DNA of 64,000 nt from Hyaloperonospora brassicae (GCA_947650285.1 CANTFL010000108.1:1-64000), one strand, 5' to 3'; shown: positions 45,200 through 60,300, counted from the stretch's first letter. The notes: generated from the sequence alone by a model not told the origin. A program made the numbers and translations.

Positions 45200-48100
45200 C
45201 CCGTTGCACCCCTTTTATTTTTGTGCGTCTGTTGGTAGAACGGAATGGTGAACCCCGAAGCGAGGCGTAATTGCGATGGGCTGGTATAGGGAGATATGTC
45301 ATTTGAGAGCGCGATCGCGATGTTTAATTCACGACCTCTAATCTACGTCTACGTTCAATTGCCAATACATGTGGATTAGTTAAAATATAAAAGGAATCGT
45401 TTACTAATGGGGATATTTCACGATAGTACAAGAGTGAACAACATGATATGGAAGACGTTTTCCAGCTGGTGCATGTTTGCAAAAGGAGTGTAATGGCTTT
45501 CGCTATAGCGATCGTAGCCCCTCTCAGATCGATATTCTAAACCGAGATTCGAGGGCAAAACATGGTTTTGGAGACCCAACATGGCGAACAAAGACTTAGG
45601 TGTAACCTATCGTGGTAAGTTTAGATTTCCTCGATTTAAGTTCCGCAATTCACGATCACGATTCAATGTTGATGACAAGGCCGCTTCAAGGGAAATATCG
45701 CGTTAAACACACGATCTTATAGAGAAAAGATGGCGTCAAATAGTTGATTTGAACCACAGATAACGACCCTAAATTCGGGCATTGTAACTCGCTATCCATG
45801 ATCGATTAGTATATAGGGTGTACCACATAGTACAAGGCTTAGAGAATCGGCGATAGAAAACACGTGGTAGCAGGATCGGAGACAAGGATAGTCATGTGAT
45901 ATGGCTATTTTTAATTTACTTCGTTCATCATGATATAGTCATATAAGCTATCAATTGCATGTGTCGACGTTTCTTCCGGATGAAAATTCTGGGCTCCTGA
46001 CGATAAGATAGTTTCCATTATTTTTATTCTAGTGACATACCTGTACCAGTTGATCTGAAATATAGCAATCGCAGAAATTCATTTGAACAGTATTCCGAAG
46101 CAATGGTTAATGTAAAGAAAAATGTGCGAAATTGCGAGACGGCTTAGACGGTCAAAAAGTCAAGAGTATGAAATATCTGAAATCAGACAAGGCGATCTCG
46201 TCGAGACCAGGGTGACTCATACCGATAATTATACAAGTTAACTGTGTTCTGTGACAGATTTTCACATATTTGACACGACTCTATCACATAGACGGTCAAG
46301 ACTTCTGTCACCACGGGTTTACCTGAAAAAGAGCAGACTGCACTGCCGATGGGTACACAAGGTATGGAAATATATGAGCACAAATAAGGAGTACAATATC
46401 CGGCAGACGGTTGTCTGGGAGTCAGTGGATAGTCGGGGTCGCACGAAATATAACTGCTCCAATTTAATTATGCGCGTGTTCGAATCTTATGGTAACTCGG
46501 GATTTACCGTGCGTACCTGAGTAAGGATGTGGAAATTGAACCCTGGAATGCAACCATAAGAGTCACAAGGATTGCCATAGGTGCGTGACACCAAAATATC
46601 TTTGCAATATCGAAGTTTAAAGAGGAACCCTGATGACTAGAAAATCAAAGTGGAAGATCGTTCGCACAATCTAGAACAGACACTTCAACTCCCTTCTAAT
46701 AATCCTTTTAGGACCCTCGCGGATCGTGCGTCAAGGCATGATTCGTAGAGAAAAAACCCTTACATTTACACCGAGCAAGATTCATCCGAAAAAAGCATTT
46801 CTGAGCTCTAATAAAAAGAAGTCGAAGACAGCAAAAGCGAATGAATTAGCACCCGGGTCGGATTAATACGATCGCGCTACACGTTAAATTGATTGACCGA
46901 TCAGTTTTTGGAAGATGACGTAAATAGTTAGGGTTGGTGAACCGGCGATTTTAATAGTAAAGCAAAATGTGATCTGAAGATTTAAGGTTCCTATTTTAAC
47001 ATCAAAATTATTGTTGAACACACTATATGGGGTACAAACCAATCGTCCTGCTGATACGAGATGCGGGTATTTGCCTTGGAAGTGTTCGACGTAAAAAACC
47101 TGTTGTATATATTAGCAAGATCAGGTGATCAACAAACGCTCATGGCAGTACGAGGATTCATTTCCCCTGATGGGCACCTGTGACGCCACGAAAGAATCAG
47201 ACACTGCAATCATGCAGTTATATAGGAATAAGCACACCGGGTTATAGCAATTCGCCTCAGTAGGATCCGAATTAGAGCCAGAAAGATATATGGACATTTA
47301 GCGGATGTCGCTAGCTATAAATGGTAAGGTGCATTTGAACGGTTGCGAAGAAAAAGATAAAAAGACCTAATTGAGACCCGCGGTAGTACGCATCGATGGA
47401 GATGTGGAACTGGTCACCCATGAACACGTCTAAAAAATTTCATGCCGTCATTATAAATTCTTTGCTGGAACAGCAATCGATTCCGTTGAGAGTTAATGAG
47501 AAGCCGTGTGCTTAAGAACGAACGGATTGAACAAACGTACACCTCAGATATCAAGACTTAATCGTTTCGGCTACATCTTTGTCGATCCGATATTAATGTT
47601 TCTGACGCTCCCTATCCTGATGATTTAGGAAAGAGGGAAACTGATAAATCCGTTGGTATTCTTTACAAAAGATTTACCGAGTAGTGGATTGCTATTTCAT
47701 CGTATTCGCGGCTCGGCAATCGCTGAATTGAAGGGGCTCAATGGCATAGATAGAGCCAAAGATGGAGACAGTAATCATATATAAAAAAAGGTCAAGTCGC
47801 GTTCCCCCACGATCTAAAGCTTTAAGTAAAGAAATGTTTGGTATTCATAAATTTGTTGACGAAACGGCCACGAAATTGGTACAAAAAAGTTAATTACTCA
47901 ACGCTATAGAAACCCTTGCTGGAATGTTTGATGGTACAGTACGTAGGATGTGGCGCGTCAATAACAAGACAAAAAAACCACCCTTCGAAGCGATCGTAAT
48001 TTGAAATTTGGAGCATCTATACCGACTTCGTGTCGAAGCATTACAAATTAAGATTGCAATCTGAGAAGGAAGTTAACCTAGTGTCGCGAAAATGAAGAGC

Positions 48101-50800
48101 CGTATATGGCGACGCTGTATAATTGCAACCTGAACAAATTAGTAACGCAACTGCTTTTGACGGTCATCAAAGATACATAAAAGAGTTACGTGCGTATCAG
48201 CGGATGAAGACCCTTCACATAATAGCGTCGATAAGATCATAGCTGAGCGATTCGCAGGGGTAAGAAGTCGAAGTCAGGTGGGTCGGATGGAATGGGGTCG
48301 TCATCGGCTTTGGGTGACTAGAAATCCAACAACCGAAGTCGGAGAAAGACTGGTGCAATCGGCAGAGTGATGTCGATCGAGGGGACGTGCACAAAAAGCG
48401 GTTAGAGCTCTCGATTTTGTACCCGTTGTTGATCGAAGATGCACGTCTATCGAGGGTGCCATAGGCGGCTGATCTATCAGAAATGAGGTCACAAAGAACA
48501 AACATTGGATGAATGCATTACGTATGATCCGCTAGTGGGTAATTGCATGATAGTGGCAAACTCCCCATTGCACTTTTTAATGTACCCGTAAGTGGCACGT
48601 GTCCTCTAAGCACGCTGGGGCGTTTACGCGCAAGTTAGGAAAGATGTTTCACTAGGGTTGAGGATAAATACCAATGATGGACATTACGGTTGACGGTGTT
48701 CAATTGGACACCCCTTATGTACCACTGACGAAGCAGTAGAAGAAGTAAAGACAATCAATTATGAGAACCGCATTTTCCTTTTAGAAAATTCAATCTTATT
48801 CTCCTATTGTTCATGACAGCTTTTTTAGAAAAATGTGGGAGGCGTTAACACAATGTCGCAAGAGGTCCGGCCGGTAGCACACAGTTCTAAAGATAAACTT
48901 GTTAATGTGGCCAACTAATTGTTTTCAGCCAAGATTATCCGATCGTCCACATCTCATTAGTCTTCAAACTTTGTAATCATTATATGGACTAACGGCGAAG
49001 ACATTAGGCTGAGTATCGATGGCACCCTATTAAATCAGTTTAAATAACTGATGATGAATCGTATCTCTATATTCGGTTATGCGTTGCGAGAAATAATCAC
49101 AGCGAAATTCTTTTCCACTTTAAATGATGATTATGCTCAACGATTAACTTGACGAACATGTCAAGGGTCATTTCTACGATCTCTCATCCATCAAATTTGA
49201 TAGAATGATTAAAATTATCCAAGATAAACTTCACAAATTGACAATGCTCTTCGTATTTAATAGCTCCAGATCGACAATAAACCATCCGGGTATCTTAGGA
49301 TCAGTACATACTGTGATTTGATCGCTACCGGTTCGTCAAAATTGATCCATATATTTAACACAGATAAAAAAACGATTTGCATCTTCGTTGCGAAAACATC
49401 ATTGTTGGGTCAAAGATAATACATTACGATTTATCGATGCCAGCCGCATCACAGGTATCGCTATTCTGAAAGGTTAAATTATTTTTAAAGGCTGAAGTGA
49501 GTTGAATTTGTCTATCACCTTTGGTGAACGTTTCTGAAGACGCTATAACGTGACCTTATTGAGACACCAGGTCCGCTTTGCAAGCGTGGAAGTCCTTTTA
49601 AAAGATATCGGATTACTAGTGAACATTCGATTCACATAACGTTGTTATACATGTAATAATTTTAATATGCATCACGATGAGATCGATGCAATCTTTTTTG
49701 GAATGTGTTAATTATAACTGTAGATTTTTAAACAACTTCGGCATTTACGCTTCGGTCACAATGAGCTGTGGAAGGCTGATTTTATGGATGATCTGAATCA
49801 TCCAAGCAGGAAAAGATCAGATGGCAGTACCTGATGCTGGACTGGATCTTAATTGCCGTTTTGAGAGGTAAAAAGTAAGTAAACTCGTAAGCGAATGACG
49901 ATCAGGAGTCCTTAAAAAGAGATTTCGGGAGGGTGAGCCATGATCGCATATTCGGTTTCTGAATTCAAAAAGCGGCAACACTGATATTTCTAACATTTTG
50001 TTCCGGATCGATTGCCTATGGTTGCGATACATGCCATTACGTGAACAGCACCAGCTGCATTTTTTATTAACCTGATGAAGTATACTGGCTTTGTAAGTAT
50101 ATCTGTTTTCACGACAAAGATAAAGAAGTAAACTAAAGGATGGTGGAGACTTGAGTGTTGTTGCTGCTTTGGATGCTAGATATTTGTTATACTATGCTGG
50201 TCACAAGCAAGTTCCCAGTATTCACGCGATAATAGACGCCGGATTGGTTATCACAATTGTCCGGATCTATGATGGAATGAGAGGATAGGCCGCACTACTA
50301 TCACGCTAAACACTAAAGCTTCGCTCCCGGTAAAAGGACGAGGCCAAGATACTTAATGCGCTGTCTTTGAGCGTAACTTCCAGAAAGATGTAGACGTACA
50401 TAATATTTTACGCATAAATAGGGAGTGACATCAGAGGGCCGGTCGACTAGCAGGTGACGACCCACAGGAAGGAAAGAGCTTAATCGTGATTTCGAACAGT
50501 ATTGCCAAGACATGATGTTATTAAACAGAATTAATTAATTGATGGTGCCAGGACGGTTTGATCATGCATTCCAAATGAATGCAATCACTATAACAGCCGT
50601 GAAAAGTTGGTATCAGCCACGAGTCCTGCAAAAACTATGTGCATCAAGTTCGAAAAAATCGTATTGAGCAAGCCCAAGAAGAAGAAAGTTTGAACTACGA
50701 CGTTGAGACATGTCTAATTGGTTAATCAGCTAGGATAAAAGCAAGATCCATGGAGCCTTAAGACTTGATAACACTTGGTTTTGAATTAGATTGACATAGT
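45200..50800. other. AT-rich desert, transposon debris suspected
   Basis: Few open frames exceed 60 codons, and I could not assign any. A stretch near 47040-47110 (DAGICLGSVRRKKPVVYISK) weakly resembles a Gypsy RNase H start. Taken with the integrase relic near 51.2 kb, it hints at a second very old Gypsy element here. Nothing firm. Confidence 0.35.
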
Positions 50801-50817
50801 CGCTTACTGTTTCGCCT

Positions 50818-51450
50818 TTGCCCAAGGCCGGCCTCTCGATTCAAGGAACGTATCAAGTCGGCTCCTATCGTAATTATAGAGCTAATTCGGCAAAACCTCT
50901 TACATCACTACAATGTTATCTTAAGAGGTGCTCACCAAGGGATAAGTGGGAACTATCGGTGGATCAGGGAGAAATTCGATTGGCGAGGGGAATATTGGAG
51001 GGTACGGCAATACATAGGAGAATAAATGTCGTTTTGAGACAGACAAAATGTGCCCATTCGATAGCGGCGGACCCATGGCGATTTAAAAGCGACCAACCTA
51101 ATTCAAACTTTGCCCTAGATCACATTACCATATTGCGCAAGTTTCATTGTGAACACCGAGCTATGATGTGGATCGTAATCTTCTCTGGCTACGTGATCGC
51201 AAAAAAAAGAATGTCTCAAGCCACAGAAGATCGCACCAAACTGTTAAGACGTTTTTATTCCGGCGAAATTTTGATAGCAAAGCTATACGCCATGATAAAG
51301 AGCCAAGATTCATGTCCAACATCACTTTGTTCTGCAGGACAAATACGGTGGGCTAATAAGGAGCATAGGCCGCAAGAAAATGGGACGGGCGAACGTATTT
51401 GTTCGAACTATTACAAAAGTAAAAAAGGATTTACGTCACGAATATAACCT
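50818..51450 (+). pseudogene. Gypsy RT-end/integrase relic
   Basis: Near 50840 the frame reads VGSYRNYRANSAKPLTSLQC, similar to the segment of Gypsy RT after the palm (YRNYI..F..IAKPLT.L). Near 51270-51330 another frame reads RHDKEPRFMSN, the counterpart of SDRDPRF around the second integrase aspartate. Near 51360-51410 HRPQENGTGERI corresponds to [11 protein letters not shown] around the catalytic glutamate. The order is correct for a Gypsy pol, though strongly compressed by deletion and broken by frameshifts. Confidence 0.6.
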
Positions 51451-51499
51451 TGAAATATTGGGGTGGAACTACTTCCTTTTAAATCTAACCCCTTATAAT

Positions 51500-54400
51500 A
51501 TCTTTTGTTCGAATACAAACCATTATAATCACTTCACGGCTGGTGGAAACCAAGATATACACTAGAAGTGGCCATACCGCCAAAGCTTAACAAGCCTAAT
51601 GATTAGTGACATCCAGATGACAAAATGGCAACCAACGTTAGAATTTATGCCCAAAGTAAGCTTTAATGACCAATTTTAAATGGAAGACCCGATCTTGGTC
51701 GTCCATCTATACTTGGTCATTATAGCGTACTTTGTACATAAGTTGAAACGTTAATTGGCATGCCTTTTTTGACATAAATGAAATACCAATTCGGGTCGAT
51801 AGCCATAATTTAGACCACATGTAATTTAGATGTACGCAAATCGCAGGTATGCCTCCATTCTATAAGTTTAAATCCAAATATATATATATAAGAACGTATT
51901 TGATATATATGGCCCATATGTGGCCCAAATTATTTATTGTGTGGCTGACAGAAGCGGTGATTCCGCTCGAAAACAGTAGATCTTAGGCACACCATAAAGT
52001 TTATTTATGGTGTTCCTTGTTTTTAATCTGACACTAGCCAGGATGTTTTCAGATTGTTATAGGACCAGTTGAGTGCGGAAGAAGCCGATATAGATGACAT
52101 CGATGGAGCATGTTTACTAGACGACAGTTGGAAGGGTTATATAAAGATGATTAAGCTCGAGTGGAGGTAAGTATCGATATGATATCAGGCCGAACTACAC
52201 GGTACGGTCGAGTGCATCCTTATATTTGGTACACAAGGAAGTTTAAAGTGTCCCTTTATAGGTGTAAGATGCCGATTTTAAGTACAAGCACTAAATAACA
52301 AGAGCTGTATCGGGACGAACAGATCAGAATCGATCCGAAATGACGTCGTCACACTAAGAAATATTAAGTAATTAACGTCTACCCGGTTCTTGGAGGTGAT
52401 CAAGTATGCATGGATTGCATTCGGTTGTAAGGTCATAAAAATATGCAAGAAGGCTGCATGTGAAGAAAGAAATATATTTATGTCGGAATAGTTGGTGAAC
52501 AAAGAATCCGATTACGTTGTTGATGCTAATAGAATGAAAGACAAGTGCAGAGAAGACGAACAGAAAGTGACGAACGGTAAGTTTCGATGTCGTGATATCA
52601 TTATAAATCAACTTAATTACATGCGATCCATGATCCAGCCCAAAAATCAGAAAAGAGAAGGTCCGAGGGTGACTCGCAAGTGAGAAACAATACTAACATC
52701 GCCAAGATTTCGCGTTCTTGCACTGATATAGGGTGAGGACTAGGTTTAGTACAGTTTTCCGCTGCGGACACCGACTTAGATTTCAAATTTGGGTCTCATT
52801 GACATAAGTTAAGTGTAATTACATCGTCCTGACACGTCATTCGGGTTGCATCAAGCTTCGCTCATGCTTGAATAATAATCCGCAACACTTCTTTCCATTT
52901 GGGACCTGATCGTGATCGCCTTCGTTCTCGCTCTCGGTCACATACTGTCAAGCCTGAATCAGGTCGACTCTGCTAGACGGATATCGGCAGGACGTGATAT
53001 GTCTCCTCCAAATATTAGCGGTTTAAGACTTAAAATAGCAATATTCGTTGATACGATCCTGGGTCTATCCGATGAGATGGTAAGATATCGGGTGTGACTG
53101 TCCGTTTTATCGTTTTATGGTTGAAGGTCGATAATCTCTTTGATCTCGAAACACGTGGTCAGCTGAGAAGATCAAAGAAATCAAGGGGCTTATATAATTT
53201 ACCGGGTTGTGCCGGGTTGATACAACCATTCGACTTCGAGAATCAATAATAATGAGAACTTGAATCATCTCCGGGTTGCTCTTTACATGAATAATGCGAG
53301 CCGACAAAGAAGATAAGTCCTGGGCGGAGCGATTCATCCGATCACGTTTAGAGTTATTGAACAATCACGACGTATGTATGTGTTTGAGAAAGCTACAGTC
53401 TCTACAGATATTAATGGCGAAAGATTTGTATTAAGATATTATATGGTAATGCTAGCGCACGAACAGCATCTCACGACGGTCTTTACAACAGATCCGTCAT
53501 CTACAATCGCAAATAACATGCATGATGTTGTTTGGTAAGATCGGGTGTGTCGATAGAGAAAGGTGATAAAAATCGACCCCGATCACGTTTGACATAAAGA
53601 GCATCGATTTTTGTGCTTGAACTATTGCCATTTTTATGTTATACGGGTGTGGCTGGCCCTATGATCGATTTTTGTAGCTTTTATCTGACAAAGTTTACGC
53701 ATCAGACTTGTTGGCAAGAGCGGACGAAGCAGCCATAATTGTTTTCAAGGGAGGACAACTGACATACCCGTCTTTCTTTATCCGTTACACGAGCCGCGAC
53801 TTTATGCCGAAGACACTAGCGCAGTTGCAAACATTACTGCAGAAGGTATTCATAGTGCCTCAATCCATTTGGTAGAAGCTTCTAGATTCCAGTGTTTCAA
53901 TCTCCAGCTCATGGCGTGATGAATATGTCATTATATGACACACTGCACGCAAGGATCTACGTGCTCTCGACAGGTTTTAAATTTTTGCTTTAGTTGACTT
54001 CGCAAGATTCTTGGATGCGTAGCGAATTTAAAGTAAGCTGCAGTGACAATAAACATCTTGCAGACTCTTGAAGCAGTCGTATGATTGGTCGAGATGAGCT
54101 CTTAACACAGCTCGACCCATTAACCATACCATGCTGAACCGGCCACTAGCAACATTTATGGACGATCTGGTGGTCTGGTATCGGCGTTTCTCACCGTGAT
54201 TTGAGGTTGACAGCCGAAGTGTAGACCCTTGAATTACGATCGAGAATTATCTCGCACGCATAAATAATACTTTAAATACGGTGGCACGAGCGGAGCTCCT
54301 AGCGACAACGCAAATTGAGCTACCGATCGATCGGGGTGCTGAAACATATAATTTTGAGGGAGTGACTGCCAGCAAATTCGCACCTTCAGTTGCGATTGAC

Positions 54401-56440
54401 TGATAATTACAAGGCTGATCTTCGGCTGAGATCGACAGATAGCTGAGAACATACTTCAAAGTGGATGATGTCGACAAAGCGATAACGAAGTTTTGGAGAT
54501 CAAAGGATTTGGGAGAAAGAAGAAATCAAAACCGTATGCCTGTTGTCATTGCAGAAGACGGCTGTGGTAAAATCGGTCGAAGAGATATACTGTATTGGCG
54601 ATCGATCGAAAAAATACCGTTGGTGATGACTGGCTGATAAGCCATACGAGCTGGATGGAGAACGTACCAATGGTGCCATGGTAAATTGGTTTGTGTTAGA
54701 TGTAGACCACACATTCAGCACGAAGTGTACATCAAAAATGACCCATAAAATTTATTTGGCCGTGCCCGCTCACCATGCGTCAAGGTACGGTCAGATCAAT
54801 AGGGCGCTATTGATCAAGATAAACTATATTAAGATCATGGTGAAATTTATAGTTAGCAACGAAGGTGTGGTATAGTGCAATTAATGTGATAACATTGTAT
54901 AACCCGTCGCAGTTATGATTCGAGTGACCCGATCCTGACCGCGATTCATATTTTCTGATCATAATGGCGATCCAAGGTTCTCCGATCGGACTCACAATCC
55001 GAAGTAATTCAATCGTAACCGCGACACGGGTTTAACTAATCGTATCTCGAATCGGGTTTGATCTGATCCTACCCTCGATCTAGTGTGACCCGATCGAAAT
55101 CAATCCAAAAATATCTGATTGAGATCAGTTTCGGCACCATATAGTTAAAAACGATTTTTTGGACAAGTATGACACGTGGCAGAAGGTTCTGAAATAGACA
55201 TGGTCGATGGTTTTGGCAATTTGGTAAGTTTGCATTAACAGAGGTCCATCATCCTCTGAACATGCAATTTTCTTTTATTCAGGGTGGAACATCTTTATTT
55301 TCTGACGCTAAAAACATCTGGTCCGCTTCTACGCAAGTCGTTTCCAGTATAGCTTGTTTAGGTATTGCAGTATATTCTTAATGCAAAGAGCTACTCCCCT
55401 GCAATCGGAAGCAGTAAAACGAAGATGAATGGACGTAAGACTGCGATACTCAAGTGGTCAGGAAATTAAGTGCATCAGTGTCAACCGTGGACAATACAAT
55501 ATATGAGTAGATCAGAGCAGGTCATATAAAGGTCTCTACGAACCAACCTAGGTTGCTTGAAGTTCCCGCGCAACCAAATACGCAACCATTTCCAAACATG
55601 GTCCAGTTTCGTGTCGACCCAGACATGAAGAAGAGTGCCAAGCTCCCTATCTGACTGGTATCGAAGGTGAGCGAATGTCAATTACAACACAGAAACGGAG
55701 TACCTCTCCTTAAGTCGGTCGTCTGGACTTCAGTGGAGAGTCGGTGTTTCAAGGGTTTGATCAAATTCCGCCACAAAAGTAACACGTTTCTTGTAACCGC
55801 AAGCTCCAAAGAGATGCGGAAAAGTCTCCGGGTGTAAGATAAAATACACGATAATTTGTGATGAGAATATTCTCCGCCGAAAGACATGTGAATTTCATAT
55901 TTTGTATTTATAGATCCATCCACAGTTACTTCTCCCTTTCGATTTACTGTCTAATACGCTGTTGCAGTTTCGCAAAAATGCAGGATTTACGTCCTTTACC
56001 AGATTGATAGACGGTAAAGGGTTTCGCTTCTGGCTACTAGATGCGTTTTGGGCTTCAAGGTACACAGAACCGAAATGGCATGACTTCTGCAAGCAATTAT
56101 GCATTTTCGCAATCGCGTATGATTTGTACAGTCATATCTCCATGCAGCGGACCGAAATGTGTGTCGCGTGTGCCATGTTCCTATTATAAAACTATCGAGT
56201 AAAAAGGGTCGATATTAGTTCATACTAAGAAATGCATCCATGGTACACTGAGTCTTTCGCATCGCGCACTTTTTTCTAACGTGCTCGGTGATACTTGCCA
56301 ATTTATTGGCAAATTCCACACTGTCGTGCTGTAGCGAAAGAAAGGGTAACAGAAGTTGCCAACTTCCTAGAGCCTAGAATAGCCTTTTTTTCACCTCATT
56401 GGCACTTTCACCATCAATATCCTACGCAACCCACACGCTC
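51500..56440. other. AT-rich desert, no recognised gene
   Basis: Only short open frames. Some segments on the plus strand around 54250-54560 look coding-like (TTQIELPIDRGAETYNFEGV) but are broken and unassigned. A GTGACCCGATC motif occurs twice near 54923 and 55087. No intact gene or RNA gene seen. Confidence 0.4.
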
Positions 56441-56448
56441 TATCGTAT

Positions 56449-57300
56449 CTAAGTCGCACTCAACCGTCTCGTCTTCATCAGCACCGATGTACTCGTCGAC
56501 ACTGACGCCGCAAGTAAAACTCTCCATGAGATTAGGTAGCTGTTCCGCAAAAGATCGATCAATGTGTTTCTTGTAGTTGAGATAGATCTACCATCGTCAA
56601 CTTTTCCACAATATGACATTTGTTCCGGTAGTTGCAAATCATTTTCTCGGAAAACACCTCCCATCTCAATACAGCGAAGCGCATAGCCTACAAGATTTTC
56701 AACGTTTTGTTGATTTTGGTGTGGATTGAATCCAGGAGCCAACGAACCAATCTCGTTCGATACCGCGCCTTAGGTAACCGAGTAAATCCTATTGAAAACA
56801 TAAATGTGTGAGAAATTGCTGGTCAAGATACCATCCATTTAAACAGACCTGAGTCGAGCGGTTGCAAATGTGCTGTCATGTTGGGGGCAGGAATGCCAGC
56901 TTAACATTGTAGCATTCAGGGGAGACATAGTGACACGACTCGATGTTCAGCAGGAGAAGTACTCGCTTCCCGTGAATGTTGGCATCGAAATGCCGGAGCC
57001 ACTTAGCAACGGTGATCTATTTTGCCACGCATTTTGGTTTTCGAAGTACAAAAACTTGATTTTCTTGGTGGTAGCGTTGCGGGATGCTTGTGGTTGCTTC
57101 GACTTGCTAATGACAACGAGATCCATCTTCTCGGTGCAGGTCATGTTGCAGCAGATTGCGACTATGATACAATTCGTTTCTAACCTCTTTTTGTTGCGCT
57201 TGACCGGTGCCAGTGTCTTGTTTGGAGGTAGGCGATATAAGGGAGCTGGTTTGTTAAAACTGAATGTATCCCGTGGTGGATGTCAACCAATCAGATCGTA
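56449..57300 (-). pseudogene. pogo/CENP-B-type DDE transposase relic
   Basis: Minus-strand fragments of a Tc1/mariner-superfamily transposase of the pogo (CENP-B) branch. Near 57180-57250: LYRLPPNKTLAPVKRNKKR, the stretch after the first catalytic aspartate. Near 56990-57100: SKSKQPQASRNATTKKI and FENQNAWQ. Near 56850-56990: WLRHFDANIHGKRVLLLL, then NIESCHY where the family has D-N-x-x-x-H, and LAFLPPNMTAHLQPLDSGLF. The second catalytic aspartate position reads asparagine. 56449-56742 carries a C-terminal region (NVENLVGYALRCIEMGG). At least two frame changes occur. The N-terminal DNA-binding part was not found with confidence. Confidence 0.83.
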
Positions 57301-60300
57301 AGCTTCATCCTCTCCACTACCAGTTGAGCGCGGTCAACTGAGTCTGCCTCGCCGAGAAGTACATGCTGCTGGGTGCCGTGTCGAGTCTTGACTTATTATT
57401 GCCACCTATTCGAAAGCCGCGGGTCGTTCTCGATTATCCTTGAATGACTTGCATTGAGCGGTCTTTTTCTAGTAGTATATCTTCGATGAAAATTGCTTTG
57501 TCGTCATCAAGACGATAATATGAAAGGAATGAGGCTTTAAAATGATAAAAACAGCATCTTTCGATTACACTTCCAACCCGTGGCATGGAACGCATTGTAT
57601 GCCTCCTGACGCGACAATTCCGACCAAATCGTTCTATTGACTAGGTGGAGATCCGAAGATCGATCATCTCTCTGACCCAGTCTTATATTCGAGCCGACTT
57701 GATTCCTGGTGTGATGTGCACCTGCACATGACGTTTTTCTCCATCGTAAGAATCGTTCGCTTTGTCGACATGTTTGACGTGGAAAGGAAGCAAATGTGCA
57801 TCATGGCAGGCAATGCAAGACTGTGGCAAGTCCAATTGAGAGTCTGAACTGGTGGTTCGTGCGCGCGGTTTTGTCACACATTTTTATCGAGTCTCTTAGA
57901 TAGAGTCGCTGTACGAAAATCAAGTGACGCAGCTTGTTGCGGGGCACAGAGTTCTTCAACCGGGAATTTTATCCTTACTGGGGGTTCTGATATGGAATAA
58001 AGACTGTCGATCTAGTCATCTTGCTCTCACGTAGCAGATGTACATGACCTCTGGACCTCTTATCACATGTCGTAATGCCGAATGTAATGATGGGAAGTGT
58101 GTGTTCTACTATATCAGGCAAAAACATCTGTAACCTTGCCAACGAAATTGCATGGTCAAGAGTATTCATTTCCGGCGTGTTCAGTGGGTCTAGAACACTT
58201 TCACAGTCATCGATGAGCACAGTACTCGTGCTCACGCATAATTGATATAACGCACGATAAACTTACGAAGGAATATGTACGAAGAGTTTCTGCGTGCGCG
58301 ATAAGCATACCCTTCTTTCAATGGTTGACTACGCTCGATCCTTGCATTCGGTGAAAGGATCGATTTGTCGATTCAAACTTTTGTATCTGGTGTTCTTTTT
58401 GATCTTCATCTGACCCAATATTCCCCGCTGATTATTCCAAGCCCGTTCCCTTGGCTGTGGGTTCTATAGACAGTAGATAGAAATAGTGGGAATCTCATCA
58501 ATCTATTCATGCGCGTCACTAGTTAGATGACGATGTTTCATATTTGCTGAATTCATTGAGGCCTAGCAGCCAGTCTTCTGGCACTTCCAGCAACAATGAA
58601 CCTGCTTAACTAATCATTCATCATACTGTCTTCGTGGCGACGAGCTTTGCCGACATATTTAATCGAAAAACTAAATGAACGAGTAAGTTGACTTCGACTG
58701 AATGATCTTGGAATTGTCAAGCATTCGTGTTGGCCCTAATTTGTCTTCTCAAAAAACGTATCAGCTGTTTGCTCTTTTCTTTCAGGGCGGAAATATTAGG
58801 ATTCGCTGTATCCGACATGCTTTTTTTGAACAACTTGCTGATGTTGGAAAATAGATTTTTCCTCAGCCTCGTCAAATTATGTCGAATGAATCGGCGATCG
58901 TGGCATGTTGCTTATCCTCCTACAAGGTGAAGACTTTGGCTTTGGAGGCTGTTCCACCGAATGCTTAACTCAATTTCTCGACAGTCTTACGTAAAATATT
59001 AATCGAACGTGCTACACTTGACGCGTTGTATTAGAGCTGTCTTCGTCTATCGTGTCCATAGTGGATGGTCCCGTGGTCATTAGACGGACCCAAAGGTGCT
59101 ACCAGGTTCGAAAAAGCACCTTACGCTTGTACTGATGGCATTGTACTTATGCCAGATGAAATCGTATGTGTGCGCTTTAGCACTTCCTCGTTGAGATGGT
59201 TCGAGGAATCTCTAGTCGTCTAGATCAACTTCTTCTTTGTATAAAAGCACTGCATTCAACATGCAAAGAATGTTCCACTATAACAGGTCGTCACCTGCTA
59301 TTGTAGGTGACAAATATGCATGCCGGTGACCTGCTAACTATTGAGTGCGCGCGACTATCACTGATTCGCGAAGTATTGCTGGATATAATGACCTATACTA
59401 GACTATGAGCAGAATATCGTTAAATGATACCGATAACCACTTTCAACACATTATCGCTGCATCTTAAGCACTCCAATGAAATTCACATGATTTTTTAATG
59501 TCATTTGTAGTGGGGTCTAACCCCGTCTAATCTATCTTGGCTGTATTACTCCTACCAGATGCCAGCCTCGATATTTTGTGCCTTTGTCTTATGAATCGCT
59601 ATATCTCTCAGCTCCGCTCTTTTTGTGTTATATACGCTAGTGGATAAAATAACAGATGATTTAGATGACGTGCGCACACTATATGATGTAAATGAACTAT
59701 ACCCATACATATGAGAAATCTTCCCATGGTCGCGTGGATGCATCGTCTGAATAAATGGCATGTCATTATGCTACCAATAAGTCTTACTTACATAAATGTT
59801 GACTAAGTTTCTAGTGTATCGTGCCATCAACTCGCTAAACATTGTGCTTATAACCAATAAGAAATCAATAATGAGTCGCCCCTTGTTAAGGCATTTTTCA
59901 ACTCAATCAAGTTGAAAAAAATTGACCTATTGCCATGCGTTGCCCTTGATCGGATATCGGATCTATCGTAACCTCGTCATGGGGTGTGTGTTACTTCCTT
60001 CAGAATTGGCGGCATTCTGATGTCAGGGATACATTTTTTACGCAATCCTTTGCTTACATCATAGAACATGACAAACCGAATACGATTGAAAGCCGCACTA
60101 CGAAGTGTAGCTTGCGGTCGTAATCCACAGAGGCTACTTAGAACCTGTTACGTCGGAAACAGGTTCTTACACATCCCAACCTAGCTGTTATACCACCCTC
60201 CTTTCACAGAGATAGCGCCGAATTCATGCAGCTTCCGTATACGTACCTGAAGCGAATGGCGTCGATATGGTATACATGCGAGCGACGAAAGCCAACTTTA

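Noticed and set aside
59100..59115. Possible tRNA (GGTTCGAAAAAGC)
   Set aside because: No cloverleaf partner stems around the T-loop-like word. No tRNA or rRNA found in the window.
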